Below are positions 40,354 to 48,830 of a stretch of 64,000 nt of DNA, piece by piece. The notes under the pieces were generated by a model. It searched no databases. It was not told where the DNA came from and saw only the letters and a program-made list of their open reading frames with translations. The first letter of the stretch is position 1; each line of letters opens with the position of its first letter. The translations under genes and the position numbers were made by a program. The stretch comes from a virus: IMG/VR virus record IMGVR_UViG_3300044957_000713, positions 1 through 64,000 of that record. One strand, given 5' to 3'.

Positions 40354-41514
40354 TTACTTGAACCAGTTTTGTACAGAGCCTTGCCGAGAAATATCATTGG
40401 TCACGCAATGAATACCACAGTCCCAAAAATACTTGTGACGGAATGGCACTACATGAACTTCGATTCCATGTCGAGCACAGGCTTTCTCCACTTGATCGTT
40501 GTGGGTTGACACAACAATATTTTTTGGATCCATTATCAGTATGTTGACATCAAACACTGTTTCCGACACCTGGCCTACCCACTCATCAAAATAATGATCT
40601 ACCATGTGTATGAGATTGTTGTCTTGTTCAAATCCAGGTATAAACCAACGACCTTTGTTGCGTTTCATTGAAAACTCAAACTCTCGCATGTGAGCATAGT
40701 TTGACGGTGGCAAATATACCACCTCCCAATCTGGGAATGTGTCAGTATAAGTGGGTATATCATTAAGGCTAATGATAAGTCCTGGAGCAACAGGGCAGTA
40801 CACAGCATCACCATGGCCGCCAGAGTTCACTACTTTGTTCACTGTGCGAGGGAACAGTTGATTAACTTGTTTCAGTATAGCCTGTTTATCATCGTGATAT
40901 GTTTGTGTGGCAAAAAACAAGTTCTCACCAATGCGACTAACAAAGCAACCGTTGACAAAGTCTAGGTCGGTATATACAATCTCGTTACCTTGAGCACGTA
41001 TTTCATCAAACACGTGATTGTAAAAACTCAACTTGCTGTCCAAATGACGTTGATCTGTTTCGCAAAACTTTGCAAACTTTTCACGAATCTCTTGAGCATG
41101 GTTAGGCCAGGCTTGGTAAAAATCATCTGGGCGTTCATAGTCTGGACAATGTACAGGTTTGTTTTGTCTGTAAAAAACTGACCAAGCATGACTGGCATTG
41201 GGTACACGTGGTACCCAAAAACGATCTTCAATCATCAAGAAGTAGTCGCGTGGTGCAGTAGGAGGCTGGACCCACTTGCCATCAATATATAACTCATTTA
41301 GATCGCTAGGAAACTCAGGACGATGTATGCGTACACTAAAGTGTTGGGTCAATAGCTTGATCAGTTCTTGATAATCTTCCTCTGTTTCTTCTGCCAGCCG
41401 TTCAAATCGACTGCGTGTCTCTGCGTCATTGATCCAGCTGTAGAACTCAGGAGGATAGGTAAGTCCCACTAAGCAAACCTTTAACGGATCCCAATGTTGG
41501 TATACTGAGTACAT
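40354..41514 (-). CDS. Amidinotransferase-family (guanidino-modifying) enzyme
   Basis: The 386-residue protein has the five-bladed propeller signatures of the arginine amidinotransferase/deiminase superfamily: TAPRDYFLMI (substrate Asp), VVNSGGHGDAVYCPVAPG, HMREFEFSMKRNKGRWFIPG and a C-terminal FWDCGIHCVTNDISRQG in which Cys370 aligns with the catalytic cysteine of glycine amidinotransferase. The reaction could be amidino transfer from arginine or a hydrolase variant. It stands between two conserved T4-like genes and overlaps the upstream one by one base. Confidence 0.8.
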   Translation of the reverse strand: MYSVYQHWDPLKVCLVGLTYPPEFYSWINDAETRSRFERLAEETEEDYQELIKLLTQHFSVRIHRPEFPSDLNELYIDGKWVQPPTAPRDYFLMIEDRFWVPRVPNASHAWSVFYRQNKPVHCPDYERPDDFYQAWPNHAQEIREKFAKFCETDQRHLDSKLSFYNHVFDEIRAQGNEIVYTDLDFVNGCFVSRIGENLFFATQTYHDDKQAILKQVNQLFPRTVNKVVNSGGHGDAVYCPVAPGLIISLNDIPTYTDTFPDWEVVYLPPSNYAHMREFEFSMKRNKGRWFIPGFEQDNNLIHMVDHYFDEWVGQVSETVFDVNILIMDPKNIVVSTHNDQVEKACARHGIEVHVVPFRHKYFWDCGIHCVTNDISRQGSVQNWFK

Positions 41515-41954
41515 TATTCTTTGTGTCCTTGATTTTTCAATATTTCTTTAAGTTCAGTCTTGGTCATCATGGCTGCCATGGTGTCAATGTCACTCATCTT
41601 CATGGCTGGATATAAGTCTACAAGAGATTTCTTTATTTCATTGTTTGCTGTTTCTTTTTTCTTGGGAGCAATCCATTGATGCCTATGTGTGCCTATGCCA
41701 GGACTCACACTTGTGGCCATGAGCCACTGTAGCTTTGGATGTCGGTTTACTGCAAAGAAATGTTTGTTGAGTCGTTCGTTTGTGGCAATAACATAGAACT
41801 CTTGTAGTTCTTTCGATCCTTGCACACTGGATCCCCAACGTATCATAAGATAGTTAGAGAACTTCTTGCGTTCTTCCTCGGTGAGACTATCGTAGAACTC
41901 TCGATCTTTACGATCAAAGCACGTCATCTCGTTTTGTATTGAGAGTTTTTCCAT
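41514..41954 (-). CDS. Conserved T4-like hypothetical protein (FYDSLTEEERKKFS)
   Basis: The sequence DRKDREFYDSLTEEERKKFS, then NYLMIRWGSSVQGSKELQEF and PKLQWLMATSVSPGIGTHRH, is one I recall as strongly conserved in T4-like cyanophages. Function is unknown. The start at 41954 overlaps the upstream stop (TAATG). Given its neighbours, a role in replication or late gene control is possible. Confidence 0.7.
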   Translation of the reverse strand: MEKLSIQNEMTCFDRKDREFYDSLTEEERKKFSNYLMIRWGSSVQGSKELQEFYVIATNERLNKHFFAVNRHPKLQWLMATSVSPGIGTHRHQWIAPKKKETANNEIKKSLVDLYPAMKMSDIDTMAAMMTKTELKEILKNQGHKE

Positions 41955-42463
41955 TACCAAGCCTTGTTGTAATCTACTATCTCACAGTTACGACTGATGT
42001 CTTTGACAAAATAAACACAATCGGGTTCTGGATCATTGTTCAGCGGTATGCACAGCATCTGTCCATTTTTTAGCTTAGGTGCAAACCACGCAACATCATG
42101 ATACACGTCTACAATCTCAATGTCAAGAAAGCTGGGTCTAAAGCTGGTCAGAGGATTGAACTGAAATGCTTTGAACCCACGGTCATTGATTGATGTCAGT
42201 GGTAGCATTTCTAAATCGCCAAGGTCGGGCTCTCCAATCAGGATTTGCCAGTCAATGGGCATCTTTAAACGATGCTCGCCAATCTGTAAAACCAACGCAG
42301 GTGAGTTAAAACTCTCTAAAAAGATTAATGGTATGTAGTGGTAGTCTGGGTCAGATGGGTCTGAGTTATCTAAAATAGCAAACCGCATGTCATCTACTTC
42401 TTCGGGTAGCGTATCTAGATCATAGGCTTTGTTGTCTAGTGTCAATATTTTCATGTTATCCAT
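41954..42463 (-). CDS. Conserved T4-like hypothetical protein (IPLIFLESFNSPALVLQIG)
   Basis: The 169-residue protein has YIPLIFLESFNSPALVLQIG, PLTSINDRGFKAFQFNPLTS and the ending CVYFVKDISRNCEIVDYNKAW, all hallmarks of a conserved family in T4-like marine phages, by recall. No catalytic motif is seen. It is coupled to its neighbours by one-base overlaps. Confidence 0.72.
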   Translation of the reverse strand: MDNMKILTLDNKAYDLDTLPEEVDDMRFAILDNSDPSDPDYHYIPLIFLESFNSPALVLQIGEHRLKMPIDWQILIGEPDLGDLEMLPLTSINDRGFKAFQFNPLTSFRPSFLDIEIVDVYHDVAWFAPKLKNGQMLCIPLNNDPEPDCVYFVKDISRNCEIVDYNKAW

Positions 42464-43077
42464 TATACAATATTATTACGTATTCCGCGACCAAGGATCA
42501 CTCCGTAATCGCCGGATTTTATAATTTGATAACCATTGATTATCAAATACGGTACCACAGCACCGCCCTTGCCTGTATAAACTGCATTGTGCTCATAGGT
42601 GTCGTCCACACAGATAATACTCTTTGTTGCCATGCTAGGTAACAGGCCCATTATCTGACTGAGATGATTAACTTGGCAGTTGATATTGGTCATATCTATA
42701 CCCATTTTGCAATACCAGGCCTGCTGTTGTCTCATATTATCGCTGGGCTTGTGTGATTCCCAATCCCAATCAAAGTTATCCAGATACAACACTTTGATAA
42801 GTTGGTGGCGTTGGTCAAACCGCTGACACCATTCAGTGGCATTGGCGCAGGTAAACTCTACTCTTTGCAAGTGGTCTGTATTTACAGTCTTGATCACACG
42901 ATGGTAAGCTTCTGGATCTATGTCCACGGTGATCAATCTAGAGTTGTGTGTATTGGCCAGGTCAGCAAAATATGCTGTGCTACCTTCCCAACGGTCACTG
43001 CCTAGTTCTACAATGACTTCATTACAATCAAACTCACCTAGTAAATATTGCCCAACTTCTCGAAACAGTGTGCCCAT
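42463..43077 (-). CDS. Class I SAM-dependent methyltransferase-like protein
   Basis: VIVELGSDRWEGSTAYFADL is a glycine-poor version of the SAM-binding motif I, and LITVDIDPEAYHRV provides the acidic end of beta-2. VLYLDNFDWDWE is a probable motif IV and IICVDDTYEHN a later acidic motif, as in methyltransferase-24 proteins. The start at 43077 overlaps the uvsW stop (TAATG). The substrate is unknown. Confidence 0.65.
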   Translation of the reverse strand: MGTLFREVGQYLLGEFDCNEVIVELGSDRWEGSTAYFADLANTHNSRLITVDIDPEAYHRVIKTVNTDHLQRVEFTCANATEWCQRFDQRHQLIKVLYLDNFDWDWESHKPSDNMRQQQAWYCKMGIDMTNINCQVNHLSQIMGLLPSMATKSIICVDDTYEHNAVYTGKGGAVVPYLIINGYQIIKSGDYGVILGRGIRNNIV

Positions 43078-44543
43078 TATGTGGTCATCCACTCAAGTTT
43101 TTCGTGCGTGAAAGGATAACGAGCTTCTTTGTAATAGGCTTTACGTTTGGTTAAATGTCTTTTCGCAAACTTGCAGGTGGATGTAATGTCCCAGATTTGT
43201 ACATGGTCTTTATCCTTTGCTTTTCTAATACCGCGCCCAATGCTCTGTATAACTCGTACAAAGCTCTTTCCGGGTTCCACAAGCACCAGATTGAAAATCC
43301 TAGGAATGTTAATACCAACAGCGGCCACACCGTAAGTAGCAACAATAATTTTATCAATAGCTTGAGCCACTTCATCGTATTCATCTTGTCTATCCTTTGC
43401 CTTGGTTGCACCTGATACAAATACAGCACGTTCGCCCAGCCGTTTGACCAACTCTTGTCCAGCCGTAATACGGTCAACTAGCACAAGAGTGTTTCCTGTT
43501 TCATTAACTTGACGTATAAGGTCTGCCATGGTATCAAGTCTACCAGATTCTTCTAACAGATACTTTAGTTCACTTTGATAGTTGGTATATTCAACATGAT
43601 CAACCAGCTGTACAATGTTTACATGGCACTGAGCCAACACACCCTTATCTTGTAGTTCTGCGGCTGCCAATCTGCTGACAACAGGCCCAAGACTCACATG
43701 AATAGCCTGAAACTCAAAGTCCTCTTTGGGTACTGTTCCTGTGAGGCCCCAGCGAATTGGCACTCGCGACATTACGCCAGTGAGTAGAGTTTTCAGTGCG
43801 TCGGCTTTGGCCATGTGTACTTCGTCTACCATAACGCATACAACATCTTCCAAGAACTCACCAATGGTACAATCTGTAGTTCCTGACTTGGTATTCTTTA
43901 ACAGTACGTTAAGACTTTGCCAAGTACAGATGGTATGTGTTTTACTCCATTCTTTTCTGTCGCCAAAGTACACCCCAACGTCTAGCCTTAGATTGCGATA
44001 GTCTTTTTCTGTTTGTGTAACAAGACTTTTATTGGGCACAATCACCAGGCTACGGCCATAGGGTTCCACAGCATGACTTAGTGTAGCTGTCATTAGAGTC
44101 TTGCCAGCGCCCGTGGCAATCTCTTGAATACACTGTGGGTTACTTAGAAAGTTGTTGACTATTTCAACTTGATAGTCTCGCAACATAATGGGTTCACCGG
44201 TCTGTGGATGCCCTGTGGGCCAGGTCTTGTTGGCAAAAGTATTTTCTGTGATTGTTGGAAACTCAAAGGTAATAGAATACTCTCTCTGATCATCTAGTTC
44301 AATGTCATAGTTGTATTCTTCTAATATGGGTATAATTTCAGGTAATAGGTTTACATAACTACTGCCGCCCAGTTGGAAAAAGGATACCTTACCGTCCCAT
44401 CGTCCCAATCTCACTGCTGGTAGATACCTTGCATAAGGAACATCATATTTGAACCGCTTGACCAGAGTTCGTCGAACGTCTAGCTCTAGTCCTTCTATTT
44501 TGACGTTTACTTCGTCTTGTATGATTAGTCGTGCAGTTCTCAT
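43077..44543 (-). CDS. uvsW: UvsW-type recombination helicase
   Basis: The 488-residue SF2 helicase has Walker A ATGAGKT (143-149), VMVDEVHMAKA (DEVH box), LTGTVPKEDF and SIGRGIRKAKDKDHVQIWDI. The C-terminal CKFAKRHLTKRKAYYKEA is typical of T4 UvsW. It unwinds R-loops and branch-migrates recombination intermediates, moving replication from origin-dependent to recombination-dependent. Confidence 0.94.
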   Translation of the reverse strand: MRTARLIIQDEVNVKIEGLELDVRRTLVKRFKYDVPYARYLPAVRLGRWDGKVSFFQLGGSSYVNLLPEIIPILEEYNYDIELDDQREYSITFEFPTITENTFANKTWPTGHPQTGEPIMLRDYQVEIVNNFLSNPQCIQEIATGAGKTLMTATLSHAVEPYGRSLVIVPNKSLVTQTEKDYRNLRLDVGVYFGDRKEWSKTHTICTWQSLNVLLKNTKSGTTDCTIGEFLEDVVCVMVDEVHMAKADALKTLLTGVMSRVPIRWGLTGTVPKEDFEFQAIHVSLGPVVSRLAAAELQDKGVLAQCHVNIVQLVDHVEYTNYQSELKYLLEESGRLDTMADLIRQVNETGNTLVLVDRITAGQELVKRLGERAVFVSGATKAKDRQDEYDEVAQAIDKIIVATYGVAAVGINIPRIFNLVLVEPGKSFVRVIQSIGRGIRKAKDKDHVQIWDITSTCKFAKRHLTKRKAYYKEARYPFTHEKLEWMTT

Positions 44544-45361
44544 TAAATGATTGCCAAAGAAAAATAGTTATCTTGTATTGTAACATTTTTTGTAACTATA
44601 TTCCTAGCCGAAGGAAGTTGTTTTTGCCACCCTACTAGATTTGCGATTGGTTGAGTATATCCGTGTGGTACTAAGTTTTGTTTCTTGCACCAGTCAAGAA
44701 ACTCTGTTGGAGGGTCGACTCGGTATGGTTTTACCAGATTCATACCTAAAAATGCATCTATGTTGTCCCAGTTATTTGAGTCTCTAGAAGCATCTGCACT
44801 GTCGTCCATCCACTGAAACTGTTCATAGGCATTACGACCGTGCCCAGGATATTCAAGATATAGATGACAAACTTGCCACTGTTGTATTTGATTTTGAAAA
44901 GGATTCGGCACTCGCCAGTGAGTGTTGTCTCTAAATCGATATTGAAAAGATTGTTCTATTAGATGTATATGGCAGTTCATCTCTTGATAGGCCTCATAAT
45001 ATTTCTTATCAAGTTTATACAATAGCTCAGTAAAACGTGGTTGGTTGTATCTAGTTTCTGCCCAATCCTTGTGAAGTTTGTTTAGCTGTGCTTGATCAAA
45101 CCAGTCTGTAGGCAAATCAAATCTTGGAAGTTTAAGTTTACCCAGTACCTCATTTACTGTGCTAATGTATGCAATCTCTTGCTCAATCAGTATCAACGTG
45201 TCGCTAGGCTTTGTTATTTCGTCGATTACTTGATCGCCCAGGATGTATCTATTCTGCCCAATCGAGTTACTTTGCTCAACAAACCAAGCAGTTAGATCTT
45301 TGCTGACAACATCAAAAAACAGTTCGTCTTGAGTTGCATTCCAAGTTAGTTTTAATCTCAT
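44543..45361 (-). CDS. Hypothetical protein, paralogue of the gene at 58251-59153 (272 residues)
   Basis: No named family is recognised. The protein shares ordered blocks with the 58251 gene: QLNKLHKDW (against NLNKLHSDW), a CHIHLIEQSF block, and AFLGMNLVKPYRVDPPTEFL-DWCKKQNLVPHG (against FLGFVSLSLSPSQTIPLSKE-YQAWCQSHGRVPIG). It opens as a predicted beta domain, then helical. It is upstream of uvsW with a TAATG overlap; the partner is just after gene 32, so both lie in recombination gene clusters. Confidence 0.6.
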   Translation of the reverse strand: MRLKLTWNATQDELFFDVVSKDLTAWFVEQSNSIGQNRYILGDQVIDEITKPSDTLILIEQEIAYISTVNEVLGKLKLPRFDLPTDWFDQAQLNKLHKDWAETRYNQPRFTELLYKLDKKYYEAYQEMNCHIHLIEQSFQYRFRDNTHWRVPNPFQNQIQQWQVCHLYLEYPGHGRNAYEQFQWMDDSADASRDSNNWDNIDAFLGMNLVKPYRVDPPTEFLDWCKKQNLVPHGYTQPIANLVGWQKQLPSARNIVTKNVTIQDNYFSLAII

Positions 45362-45405
45362 AATGATCTTTTACTATAAAGGAATGTATTTAAGAAGTCA
45401 AAAAA

Positions 45406-45431
45406 ACAGGCACCGTTTTATGGGTGCCTGT
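45406..45431 (-). terminator. Intrinsic terminator after the AAA+ ATPase gene
   Basis: 9-bp stem ACAGGCACC/GGTGCCTGT with an 8-base loop, followed by seven T residues on the minus strand. It isolates the ATPase gene from uvsW's neighbour. Confidence 0.88.
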
Positions 45432-45485
45432 GTAAAAGTTGGAATGTCTAGGAGCTAGACTATTGATGACACTCCAACAATACTG

Positions 45486-46508
45486 TTAGTGTTTCATAAC
45501 AGTATTTTCTGCCAGTGCTCGCCAGTTGGCGCTCACTTTAGTTAGATCCGCAATCTTCAGCGCCATACGCAGGCTCATTTCGCGGAGTTGATCTTTGTTC
45601 TCGTCCATGAACTGCAGGATCTCATCACCTTGCTCGGGTGTGAAGTCATAGTCGTTAAACAGTTGACCCTGACGGAAGATTTGCTTGATACGCAGGAACT
45701 TGTCACGCATGGTGTCCAAGGTCAGATCCAAGAAGTGACAACGACTTTGCAGAGCTTCAAGGTGATCTTGCAGTTTCTTGCTCTTGAGGTGATCAAACTT
45801 CAAATTGGTAATAAAGATTGCAGAACCTTTGAAGTCAAAAGTGTCAGGCACGCCTTCACGACGCAACATGGCACTGTCTGAGTTCCAGCAGATACGACGC
45901 TTCTTGCCAGAGTCCAGGGCGGCTTTGAGGATGTTCAGTGCCACATCGTCCTGGAAAACAGAGTCACAGTCGTCAAACACTAGAACGTTGTTAGGATCAC
46001 TGTGACGATACAGAGTGCAGTACAGTCCAATGGGAGTCATTGCACCTTTAATCACTGCGTACTTGATCTTGCGACCGCTGAGCTGATCAAACAGGCCGGA
46101 CTTTTGCAGCTGATACTCAACCCCGTAGGATTTACCCACACCAGGAGGGCCAACTACAATCATAGCACGGATGTCGCCAGCAATAGCGGCCTTGGTCATG
46201 TCGTCAAGAATATTGAAACGCTGTTCAATACGAGCCATGACTTCTTCGTCTGTTTCAACCTGGACGGGTTGTTTGAACTCAACTACTTTGTCTGCTTTGC
46301 CCATGGGCTCTCCGTCTACAAACTCGATGTTATTGATGCTATCAACACGAACACGGATTTCGTCGGGGAAACCCGGAAAATAGTCACCATTGGCCACGGT
46401 TACATAGTTACCCTTGGCACTGGTTGTGAAGTCTTTCACCAACGCAAAGGTAGCGTTGACGATGGGTTTGTTGCGGTAAACACCGTCAATGATACGAACT
46501 GTGCTCAT
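45486..46508 (-). CDS. AAA+ ATPase, strongly early-expressed
   Basis: The 340-residue protein has a beta-rich N-terminal region (1-80) and an AAA+ core: IVVGPPGVGKSYGVEYQL (Walker A 120-127), VLVFDDCDSVF (Walker B) and SAIFITNLKFD (sensor 1 Asn). It resembles ATPases of aquatic phages with the same GPPGVGKSYG motif; function is unknown. It forms a single-gene unit with three tandem early promoters upstream and a terminator downstream, unlike any other gene here. The Shine-Dalgarno is AGGAG. Confidence 0.8.
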   Translation of the reverse strand: MSTVRIIDGVYRNKPIVNATFALVKDFTTSAKGNYVTVANGDYFPGFPDEIRVRVDSINNIEFVDGEPMGKADKVVEFKQPVQVETDEEVMARIEQRFNILDDMTKAAIAGDIRAMIVVGPPGVGKSYGVEYQLQKSGLFDQLSGRKIKYAVIKGAMTPIGLYCTLYRHSDPNNVLVFDDCDSVFQDDVALNILKAALDSGKKRRICWNSDSAMLRREGVPDTFDFKGSAIFITNLKFDHLKSKKLQDHLEALQSRCHFLDLTLDTMRDKFLRIKQIFRQGQLFNDYDFTPEQGDEILQFMDENKDQLREMSLRMALKIADLTKVSANWRALAENTVMKH

Positions 46509-46540
46509 TTAGTCTGCTCCTAAAATGATTGTGAACTTGT

Positions 46541-46569
46541 ATTGTATGCTAGTGCTCTTTTTGTGTCAA
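46541..46569 (-). promoter_or_regulatory. Early promoter P1 of the AAA+ ATPase gene
   Basis: TTGACA (46564-46569), 17 bases and TACAAT (46541-46546), 33 bases before the start codon. It is the closest of three. Confidence 0.72.
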
Positions 46570-46607
46570 CGGCGCTGGGCACACAACCTTTTACTTACTA
46601 TACCATT

Positions 46608-46636
46608 ATTGTAGCAAAATGGGCATTTCTGGTCAA
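46608..46636 (-). promoter_or_regulatory. Early promoter P2 of the AAA+ ATPase gene
   Basis: TTGACC (46631-46636), 17 bases and TACAAT (46608-46613). The spacer has GCCCATTTTGC directly before the -10, as at 13530. Confidence 0.72.
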
Positions 46637-46695
46637 CCTTTTGTTTTTGCTGGATTTTGTGGCTTTTTTTTGCAATATTTTTACTGTGCGCTTAT

Positions 46696-46724
46696 ATTGT
46701 AGCATTAAGCGCATTTTTGGTCAA
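46696..46724 (-). promoter_or_regulatory. Early promoter P3 of the AAA+ ATPase gene
   Basis: TTGACC (46719-46724), 17 bases and TACAAT (46696-46701), with an extended -10 (TGC). It overlaps the tail of the terminator at 46735. Confidence 0.7.
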
Positions 46725-46734
46725 CCATAAAAAA

Positions 46735-46752
46735 AGGGCTGTAAACAGCCCT
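46735..46752 (-). terminator. Intrinsic terminator after the 131-residue late gene
   Basis: 8-bp stem AGGGCTGT/ACAGCCCT with a 2-base loop, then a run of T on the minus strand. It separates the late gene upstream from the three early promoters just downstream. Confidence 0.85.
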
Positions 46753-46773
46753 ATTTTGTTGCTGGTCTGTGGA

Positions 46774-47169
46774 TTACAATATTGTGCCCACCGGATGATT
46801 TACCATAGTAAATGTAATAGTTTCGCCAGCGCTGACTTCAAAATACCATCCTGCCCAATCTTTTGCTGGCACAAATCCAACATGCGAATCAGGTTGTTCA
46901 GGGAGTTGTCCGTTGATTAATATATTTTTACGCATGTCACACTGAGCATCTCCCAAAGCGGCACCCACGGTAACAATGCCTGAAGTCACTGCAATACTGA
47001 CGGATGCAGTATCATTGTCTGCGGCCGCCCAATCAAAAGTCAACAGGTCAATTTCAGAATCCAATGGCAAACCTTGGCCTACAGGTCCGCTGTGTACTAA
47101 TGTGCCGTTGCTTAATGCCGTGATAGCTGCCGGTGTAGAGAATATTCTTCCTAATATAGTTACTTGCAT
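46774..47169 (-). CDS. Single-gene late unit, small beta-rich probable virion protein (131 residues)
   Basis: The ATG at 47169 follows AAAGGAT. The product is beta-rich with short hydrophobic strands (VTILGRIFSTPAAITALSNG, SVSIAVTSGIVTVGAAL) and ends ETITFTMVNHPVGTIL. It has its own late promoter and terminator, just like the 127-residue gene at 28447, so it is probably abundant. No family is recognised; a decoration or fibre-tip protein is possible. Confidence 0.6.
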   Translation of the reverse strand: MQVTILGRIFSTPAAITALSNGTLVHSGPVGQGLPLDSEIDLLTFDWAAADNDTASVSIAVTSGIVTVGAALGDAQCDMRKNILINGQLPEQPDSHVGFVPAKDWAGWYFEVSAGETITFTMVNHPVGTIL

Positions 47170-47199
47170 AGTGAATCCTTTCAATAAAATTCATAGTAA

Positions 47200-47207
47200 T
47201 ATTTATA
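47200..47207 (-). promoter_or_regulatory. Late promoter TATAAATA for the 131-residue gene
   Basis: Exact late box 31 bases before the ATG at 47169, with the ribosome site in between. Confidence 0.68.
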
Positions 47208-47213
47208 CCAAAC

Positions 47214-47981
47214 TTATTTCCAATGCTGTAAAATAGTGGTATCATTGACTTGATGCGGCTTTGGATGCCCGTGAAATATCATTACACTAGTATCCGGCAA
47301 CAATGTTGTGCCTGTGCCAGGAGTTCGATGCTTGCGGTGTTGAAAATCATATCCACCATCTAGCAGTTCCCAGCGCCAGCTTTTTACACGAGTTTGATCA
47401 AAATAGCTTACCTGATCAATGGCTATTTTTTCCTGTATATAATCCTGATCGCCGTGCCAGGAAGATCTACGGTGTGCAATATCCCCGGGCTCAAATTCTC
47501 TATAGATATGATTGAAACGTGCTGGGTCAAACCACATCATAGACGAGTTAATAGTAGCTCGTGTTGGGCGAAAAAGATATTTGAAATCTTGCACTGCCCA
47601 GAGTTTGTCTGTTGAAAGCTGCCATATCCAGTCTATGTTGCCTGTAATCACTGTGTCAAGATCAAAATACAACAACGGTCCAGAATGGTATCTGTTATCA
47701 AATAGCTGTAATTTATACCACCAACTGCGCTTGGGCCCACGTATACCCGACCATTCTTGCAAAGGATGATGTATCATATGCCCAGGAACCACTCTATTTT
47801 TTTCTGTGTACACATGCATGCGTACAACGGGAGTGAGATTGCGGCATAGGCTGTTGTATAGCCGTTCTACGTAGACCCATTGATACAGCACATCATGAAT
47901 AAGACATGCGCAATCAATGATTGTAGGCATAGTTGGTTGCAGTCCCAACTTCCTGGCTCTTTTTTCTTCTTTGGTTTCCAT
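47214..47981 (-). CDS. GT-A type glycosyltransferase
   Basis: LLYFDLDTVITGNIDW contains the DxD metal/nucleotide motif (DLD). KRSWWYKLQLFDN, HGDQDYIQEKI and the final MIFHGHPKPHQV fit glycosyltransferase-8/32-like folds found in phages. It is the last gene of the glycan island on this strand and starts with a TGATG overlap. Confidence 0.72.
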   Translation of the reverse strand: METKEEKRARKLGLQPTMPTIIDCACLIHDVLYQWVYVERLYNSLCRNLTPVVRMHVYTEKNRVVPGHMIHHPLQEWSGIRGPKRSWWYKLQLFDNRYHSGPLLYFDLDTVITGNIDWIWQLSTDKLWAVQDFKYLFRPTRATINSSMMWFDPARFNHIYREFEPGDIAHRRSSWHGDQDYIQEKIAIDQVSYFDQTRVKSWRWELLDGGYDFQHRKHRTPGTGTTLLPDTSVMIFHGHPKPHQVNDTTILQHWK

Positions 47982-48829
47982 CAGGTGTATAATCTTGATT
48001 CTAGTCTTTGATACCAGGCGCCTTGAGATATTTCATCAACGGTATATTCTGTGTGGCATATTTCTACCAGCCACTGAGATCGATCTATTTGACAAGGACG
48101 TTCGATATCTTGTAATGCTGTACTTACCGGCCATGCCAAACTGGTTTGATCTACTATTGTTTTAGTTCCTGCCAGCGCCGCCTGTATTCCTGGTCCAGCA
48201 TTATAGTTTACCATGGCATAGCAATCAAATGCAAGATCGTAACTGTCGTAAGTGTTGATGATTTTTTTTGGAAGTTCTATATATACTTTGTTTGTCAATC
48301 TTAGCTTTGAAAAATTCAACGGAGACCTAGGATGCGGACGAACAGCAATGGGTCTATCTGTGACCGATTTCAGTTGGGAAATATTTTGATTTATCCATTG
48401 TTCGATGCTGTCTAAGGAGGCTGTTTGTAAACTTTTGGCATGCTGTGCGGCTATAACGATCTTGGGATTCCTAGAAGTATTGTTGAGTAAGTCAATGCCC
48501 AGTTTACCTGGGCGAGTCCAATCGAGATTTTGTTGATGCCCATAAAAACCCAATGCTGTGATAGAATCAACTGCTATCTTCCAAGTGATGTTTCGTCGGA
48601 GAGTACCTACATCTAGAATGATGACTGGCTTGTTGTGTTTTTTATAATGGTTCCAAATATGTTGATTTGGTTGCATACGACCATTCCAAAGCACAGACCA
48701 AATCACTGCCACATCAGCGTCTAAGGAGTTTTTGATCAGAGAAAAATATCGCCCGGCGCTGTTGAGAAATGCGGCAAGCACGGGCCCAGAGTTAAGAGCA
48801 GTATAATCTGGAAAGTAGGCCAGTTTCAT
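47981..48829 (-). CDS. GT-B-like surface polysaccharide enzyme
   Basis: From the ATG at 48829 the protein opens MKLAYFPDYTALNSGPVLAA. Later blocks IAVRPHPRSPLNFS, DCYAMVNYNAGPGIQAALAG-TKTIVD and DRSQWLVEICHTEYTVDEIS-QGAW parallel those of the gene at 49610 (RMHPGDGSRH, VGYNSTPNVVAVIEGVPC, PDRSQWIHEIANIHWSNDEV). This layout resembles capsule polysaccharide transferases. The two are paralogues. Confidence 0.6.
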   Translation of the reverse strand: MKLAYFPDYTALNSGPVLAAFLNSAGRYFSLIKNSLDADVAVIWSVLWNGRMQPNQHIWNHYKKHNKPVIILDVGTLRRNITWKIAVDSITALGFYGHQQNLDWTRPGKLGIDLLNNTSRNPKIVIAAQHAKSLQTASLDSIEQWINQNISQLKSVTDRPIAVRPHPRSPLNFSKLRLTNKVYIELPKKIINTYDSYDLAFDCYAMVNYNAGPGIQAALAGTKTIVDQTSLAWPVSTALQDIERPCQIDRSQWLVEICHTEYTVDEISQGAWYQRLESRLYT

Positions 48830-48830
48830 T

